Shown piece after piece: positions 60,701 through 64,000 of a stretch of DNA of 64,000 nucleotides. The stretch is from Platynereis dumerilii (taxonomy: Eukaryota; Annelida; Polychaeta; Phyllodocida; Nereididae), in the NCBI GenBank assembly GCA_026936325.1, contig JAPTHN010000011.1, positions 33,576,629-33,640,628 of the forward strand, in the 5' to 3' direction. The position numbers and the translations under genes are program-made. The notes under the pieces are model-generated. The model was given only the letters and a program-made list of their open reading frames with translations. It had not been told where the DNA came from and made no database searches. The number at the start of each line of letters is the position of its first letter. The first letter of the stretch is position 1.

Positions 60701-62633
60701 TGAAAACGTTTGGAAATCATGAGACAAAAAGAAAGTTTTGAAACTTTAGCATACACTTTGCCTCTGAAAGGGATGATTTTACTCATCAGAAGTTTGATGG
60801 TATTCAATCTACTTATGCCATTTAGTGCATGTTAAATTGTGGTCAGAAAAGGGTCCAAAAAGAATGCATTCTCACTTATTCCCGTGTCCATACAAAGCCG
60901 ATGTTTTTGCTTTGTGATATCAAAAATGCTCAATTGTATTTATTCTGTTACTTTATGGAGATTTATTAACTAGGACAACAATATAATTCACAATTTCATA
61001 AAAGCCGTGTTACACTCGGCAAAATGTCTTGTCCATGCCACAAGTGGCCCCCTCTATACTGGCAATATATGTGAGCTACAATGTATACATCCTCCATGAT
61101 AAAAATAGTTCCAACTTCTTTTGGTATTTACAAGCTGTCTGCTTAAAATTGAAGCCAACCAAAGTCAGATTAGACACTTGCAGAGTTTTTGGAAATAATC
61201 TAGACCATCACTAAATGATGGAACTGTCCTGGTTTCTTCCACACTGTCCTGGTGTCTTCCACTGATCCAAATTCTGTTGACCGCTCACAGGAGCTCGCGA
61301 ATTTTGCACCCTAGATGGCAGCAAATAGCGGTCAACTTGTAGACAGTTTACTGTAGGTGTTGTTCAGTTTTAATCCTTTGTTGGTCAGTTTTGTTTCAGT
61401 GTTTCCTTCAATTTTGACAACTTGTAGTCAGCCAAGCATGCAATATCATGGTCAGGTGCATGAGGTGTGATATGCATTATATCAGAGCGAAATCCTGCCT
61501 TCTGATTGGCCAGAAAAATCAAACAGTGGTATAAAGCAAAATTTTAATAGACATCCAAAACCTAACTATAGAAGCTTAATCCTGACCTTTGGAACTTCAT
61601 TTTTGAATAATATCCATTTGCACAAAGATCTGTTTTTAGACTCAGACAGCTGAAGAAGCCCATGGGAGATGGGCGAAAGCTCTCGGTAAATCCAAAAATA
61701 ACGTGCAAGCACTTTAACAGCTGCTTGTAGATATACTATCAACCTATCTGCCCATCTAATCATCAATCTATCTATGTAAGAGTCTATATTTGTCCATATA
61801 ATATATCTGTCCCTTGCTTCCATCTTGCTTTCCTTCCTTTCTTCGTTCCATCCTTCGTTCCATTCTTCCTTCCATTCTTCCCTCCTTTCTTCCTTCTTTT
61901 TCTCCCTTACTTCCTTACTTCCTTTCTTCCATCCTTCCTTCCTTTTTAAATGAATTTCCAAACTACCCCCTGGCTGGAACTTGCTGTTGCTATAGTGCTA
62001 CTGCAGTCACTGCAGCAGAACAAATTCGCGTCAAAAACGAACATTTTAGTTTAGAAAATAAAAATTTTGTTGTCACAGAAGTTTACCAAAAGTTGATGGA
62101 AGCAACATAATATTATGTTGAGACTGTATACTAAGTTTTAACATGATAGGTGAAATAGTGCGACCACCTATATGGTCAGAACCTTTCCGAAAATGCCTCC
62201 TACAATACAGGCTGCCAAGCAGCTGTAACAAGCAGCTGTAACAAGCAGCTGTAAAAACAGACCTTTGTGCAAATGGATATTATTCAAAACACCCAAAACC
62301 TGACAAGGCAATATAGCATAACGTTTGACTGAACTAACTGAATTGGACTATTGGACAAAATTGGCTAAGTTATGGCACATAAATGATTTTGTGAGAAGGA
62401 TATCCACATGGTGTTATTTATGTTGGAGATACAATGAAAAAGCTCTGTCCTCTGTACAGTGCACACGTTGTAGTATTTATGGCAACACGTAATATACCTA
62501 CACTGCAATATTTATTTTGTTACAAATTAGCATAAATTTACAAAAGTTATGATTATTATTAATATTTTTCCTTTTCTTTCATCTAGCAATGCCAGTTGCG
62601 GACACCTTTGTCATAATGGGACATATTGAATAA
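48724..62633 (+). CDS. Gene C: secreted apple/PAN-like protein, diverged paralog of A and B
   Basis: Five coding exons: 48724-49026, 51878-52048, 55338-55486, 56784-56977, 62587-62633. The GT-AG introns keep phases 0, 0, 2, 1 and the product is 287 residues. The signal peptide is FFLIFVIFNFVSPALL. The apple/PAN-like segment is FCKLHC...FCFC, and NIS is a possible glycosylation site. The C-terminal domain keeps LLRIHKGSG, TPGGINEGNSGVNP, FDARGSTLENFYS, RRYFEMTSAFNGCSGDNGW, YFLYSTLST and PVADTFVIMG. RRYFE and the NGC-GD-GW core fit the uncharacterised secreted-domain family better than A and B do, so C may be nearer the ancestral form. Overall it is about half identical to A by eye. Introns are long (up to 5.6 kb) and full of MITEs. 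Confidence 0.87.
49563..49935 (+). mobile_element. SINE of the 47838 family, split by a MITE
   Basis: A head with CAGTGGTAGCATGCTG and a tail GTGCATAAATACAGGACATA with ACATCCATCC matches 47838-48046. The MITE at 49609-49795 sits between the A box and a decayed B box. It is in intron 1 of gene C. Confidence 0.65.
49609..49795. mobile_element. 187-bp near-perfect palindromic MITE
   Basis: It starts CACTCTAAAAAATGTC and ends with the complement (AATTTTTTAGAGTG). Almost the whole element pairs with itself (AAACCAAATTTCAATGCAAA against TTTGCATTGAAATTTGGTTT). It inserted into the SINE at 49563-49935; CA flanks both ends. Confidence 0.8.
50313..51049. mobile_element. GC-rich MITE with TTA target duplication (PIF/Harbinger-like)
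   Basis: The ends TGCCCCAGTCTCACGGC and GCCGTGAGACTGGGGCA are flanked by TTA at 50310-50312 and 51050-51052. The interior is GC-rich, with three tandem AGGGGCAGGAAAGGTCC-like units at 50668-50735 and many CGGCG motifs. A TTA duplication is typical of PIF/Harbinger elements. It is in intron 1 of gene C. Confidence 0.8.
52587..53437. mobile_element. 851-bp MITE with GGGGTGACTTTGAA ends
   Basis: The ends CAACGGGGTGACTTTGAA and TTCAAAGTCACCCCGTTG are flanked by TA on both sides. The GGGGTGACTTTGAAC motif recurs inside (about 52610, 52984, and inverted near 53300), as subterminal repeats often do. An 85-codon frame at 53094-53351 is not recognisable as a transposase. It is in intron 2 of gene C. 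Confidence 0.75.
53692..53838. mobile_element. Palindromic MITE with TATAGGTTAT ends
   Basis: TATAGGTTATCCCATGGCTG is answered by the right arm (CAGCCATGGTATAACCTAT), with arms of about 46 bases including GGGCCAGTATTTCCC. It shares only the TATAGGTTAT start with the family at 59409. A related, decayed hairpin (CATGGGTTGGGC) lies at about 55100-55200. Confidence 0.65.
57296..58134. mobile_element. 839-bp MITE crowded with CAGGAA/TTCCTG motifs
   Basis: The ends GTCCACTAGGGCCAGG and CCTGGCCCTGGTGGAC start inverted repeats of about 29 bases with one mismatch. Most of the interior is made of GCTTCCTG, CCTGAA, TTCAGGAA and GCTGAAGG words. A perfect palindrome with 23-base arms and a 2-base loop lies at 57458-57505. 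The target duplication is unclear. It is in intron 4 of gene C. Confidence 0.75.
59409..59637. mobile_element. 229-bp palindromic MITE, TATAGGTTATTCACC family, copy 3
   Basis: It has the same length and end sequences as 19819-20047 and only a few substitutions. The hairpin is centred on CGAGGGCTTTAGCCCGAG. It is in intron 4 of gene C. Confidence 0.75.
59695..59819. mobile_element. Second palindromic MITE sharing the GAGGGCTTTAGCCCGAGG core
   Basis: TAAGTAATAGATAACGCCCT is answered by GGGTGTTATCTAACTTA, and TTTGTGATGATATGC by GCATATCGTCACAAA. The central GAGGGCTTTAGCCCGAGG is also in the neighbouring 229-bp family, but the arms differ. Confidence 0.65.
60004..60160. repeat. GATA/GAAA microsatellite
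   Basis: Imperfect runs of ATAGAAAG and GATAGATA, interrupted near 60060-60095. Confidence 0.85.
61258..61345 (+). repeat. Dispersed repeat R1, partial copy 5
   Basis: TTGACCGCTCACAGGAGCTC and AGCGGTCAACTTGTAGACAG match the non-coding end of R1 in the orientation of copy 4. The coding-like part is absent. Confidence 0.5.
61800..61950. repeat. CTTC/CTTT pyrimidine microsatellite
   Basis: Imperfect CCTTC, CTTT and CGTTC words. Open frames in both directions across it are low-complexity artefacts. Confidence 0.85.
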
Positions 62634-63003
62634 ATGGATCCTGAATGTTAACAACTGATTCCTACAGAACAAAATTTGTAAATGAAAGTTATTCTTGAAA
62701 ACTGTCAGAAGTGTATCCTTTTAAGGAGGTTAATCAGGATATGGATTGGATTACATACAATGCACAAATTAAATGTATTTTTATAATGGAAAGACGAAAA
62801 TCTTAAAAGATGAAGCTATTAAAGCAAGTAAAACTGAGAAAAACAAAGAGACCTATTTCCCACAGTACGCTGCAGTGCCAACAAACATGTTCGCCTTCTG
62901 TTGTAATTTCATTGATAAGGATATATTACTTTGTTTTGCATTGCAATTAATAAACATGATGCAGGCCCATACACTGTGTACTGTTTGCTCTATGCGAAGA
63001 TAT
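62634..63003. other. 3' flank of gene C
   Basis: An AATAAA overlaps the stop codon (about 62629-62634) and another lies near 62950; either could be used for polyadenylation. Nothing else is recognised before repeat R2. Confidence 0.35.
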
Positions 63004-63365
63004 CATAAAATCTTAAATTTTGGACTAGAAACCAATTCAGTTACAATATAACATAGCCAGTATGCTGTATTTATGTATTAAACATCCTGATGCGAAATTA
63101 CAAGTATTAAATATTAAGCAATCCAATAATTTGGAGATTCTAGTAAAAAAAAAAGTACTAAAACTGCCTAATCTCCCAGAAAACTGAACTGATTTATTTA
63201 ATTGTTTTATGAGTATTATTTTTACTATAAGAAAATTTACTAAAACTGCCTAATCTCCCAGAAAACTGAACTGATTTATTAATTTTTTGTGTGTGTATTA
63301 TATTTACTATAAGACAGCATACTGGCTATATATAACAAAGTTTGTTGTTTGCTCTATATATGAGA
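63004..63365 (+). repeat. Repeat R2, copy 2
   Basis: It is continuous with TGTTTGCTCTATGCGAAG on its left. It contains an internal tandem duplication of about 75 bases (CTGCCTAATCTCCCAGAAAA at about 63165 and 63247). It matches 45411-45690. Confidence 0.65.
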
Positions 63366-63837
63366 ACTGGCAAAATGTAAACAAAAAAATTCTTAATTAG
63401 GTCACTTGGTGAGTACACAATGCATATAGGCCAACATTGAACATTCAATATACAACAATATAGACATATATACAGACCTACTAATTTGTAACAAAATAAA
63501 TGAAAGAATACAGATTCTATTATTTTCATGTGATGAGCTGATAAAGAACTATGAAGTTACTAACACATATATTATGCAGTATGTGGTCCTCAAATTAAAT
63601 ATATGCTAATTATGTTTACCATTCAGTTGCGTTAGCAAAAACGGATGAGTTGTGTTTTATGAATAGTATTTTCTAACCAAAAGTGGAAAATCCAACCCCG
63701 TCCCTAAAGTGTCAGGTACACAGAAAATTACCATATCTCTAGAGTCATGTGCATGGCCTGTCAGGCCAATCCTCAAGTTCTGTACAAAATACTTTGCTTC
63801 ATTTGACAGTTTTATATCATGTTACTTTTTTGTGAGG

Positions 63838-64000
63838 TGGATGGATGGACGATTGGGCTTTACGTCCTTTATATTATATAGGCCTACATGCACTTAGCTG
63901 ATTAGGATAGGAGGAGGACACAGTAATAATGAGGCGAAGGACAATTGGAAGTTTGGAACTACTGTCCAACAGCAGGGGCGTATTTTTTGTGAAACATTTG
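63838..64000 (-). mobile_element. SINE tail of the 47838 family, running off the window
   Basis: GATGGATGGACGATTGGGCT, TTTACGTCCT, GAGGAGGACACAGTAATAAT and GGCGAAGGACAATTG are the reverse complement of the 47930-48046 body. It is followed at 63974 by AGGGGCGTATTTTTTG, the likely start of a MITE cut by the window edge. Confidence 0.55.

Noticed and set aside
61566-62110. Glu/Lys-rich and Pro/Ser-rich frames
   Set aside because: They are translations of a CTTC microsatellite.

Overview
The window is AT-rich animal DNA: genes are split by GT-AG introns, gene density is low, and the non-coding DNA is packed with miniature inverted-repeat transposons (MITEs), tRNA-derived SINEs, satellites and one nested LTR-retroelement relic. 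The short apple/PAN-like secreted proteins and the IYPP-type BTB protein suggest a marine invertebrate (lophotrochozoan or non-vertebrate deuterostome). The sequence alone does not settle the phylum.

Four host genes are supported. At the left end, on the minus strand, lies a two-exon gene for a BTB-domain protein (about 810 residues). A long N-terminal array of charged amphipathic, LEA-like repeats and a Ser-Gly-Arg-Pro-rich linker precede the BTB fold. The rest of the window is dominated by a plus-strand tandem cluster of three paralogous genes, called A (13283-20336), B (25975-36311) and C (48724-62633) here. Each has five coding exons with the same intron phases (0, 0, 2, 1). Each encodes a secreted protein of 276-287 residues: signal peptide, short four-cysteine apple/PAN-like segment, then a conserved C-terminal domain of unknown function. 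A and B are recent duplicates that share intron and 5' flanking sequence. C is older and more diverged. I see no internal stop or frameshift in any of the three.

The introns and spacers hold most of the bases. At least a dozen MITE families can be delimited by terminal inverted repeats, several with target-site duplications (8 bp, hAT-like; TA; TTA, PIF/Harbinger-like). Two families are each present as a pair of near full-length copies in opposite orientation (24644-25528 with 33728-34619; 30311-31161 with 43294-44120). There are tandem satellites of about 90, 155 and 350 bp, a fold-back minisatellite region (22480-24420), and several tRNA-derived SINEs. One repeat (R1, about 370 bp, five copies) carries a coding-looking reading frame that I could not assign.

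Between genes B and C (38561-45410) lies a composite fossil: a broken Gypsy-like LTR element. A second, Gag-only LTR element and a MITE have inserted into it. The unrelated repeat R2 appears to flank the whole block, which gives an approximate empty site.

The most notable items are the intact tandem family of secreted proteins with its patchy exon divergence, the BTB plus LEA-like repeat architecture, a possible alternative terminal exon inside gene B, and the nested LTR block.
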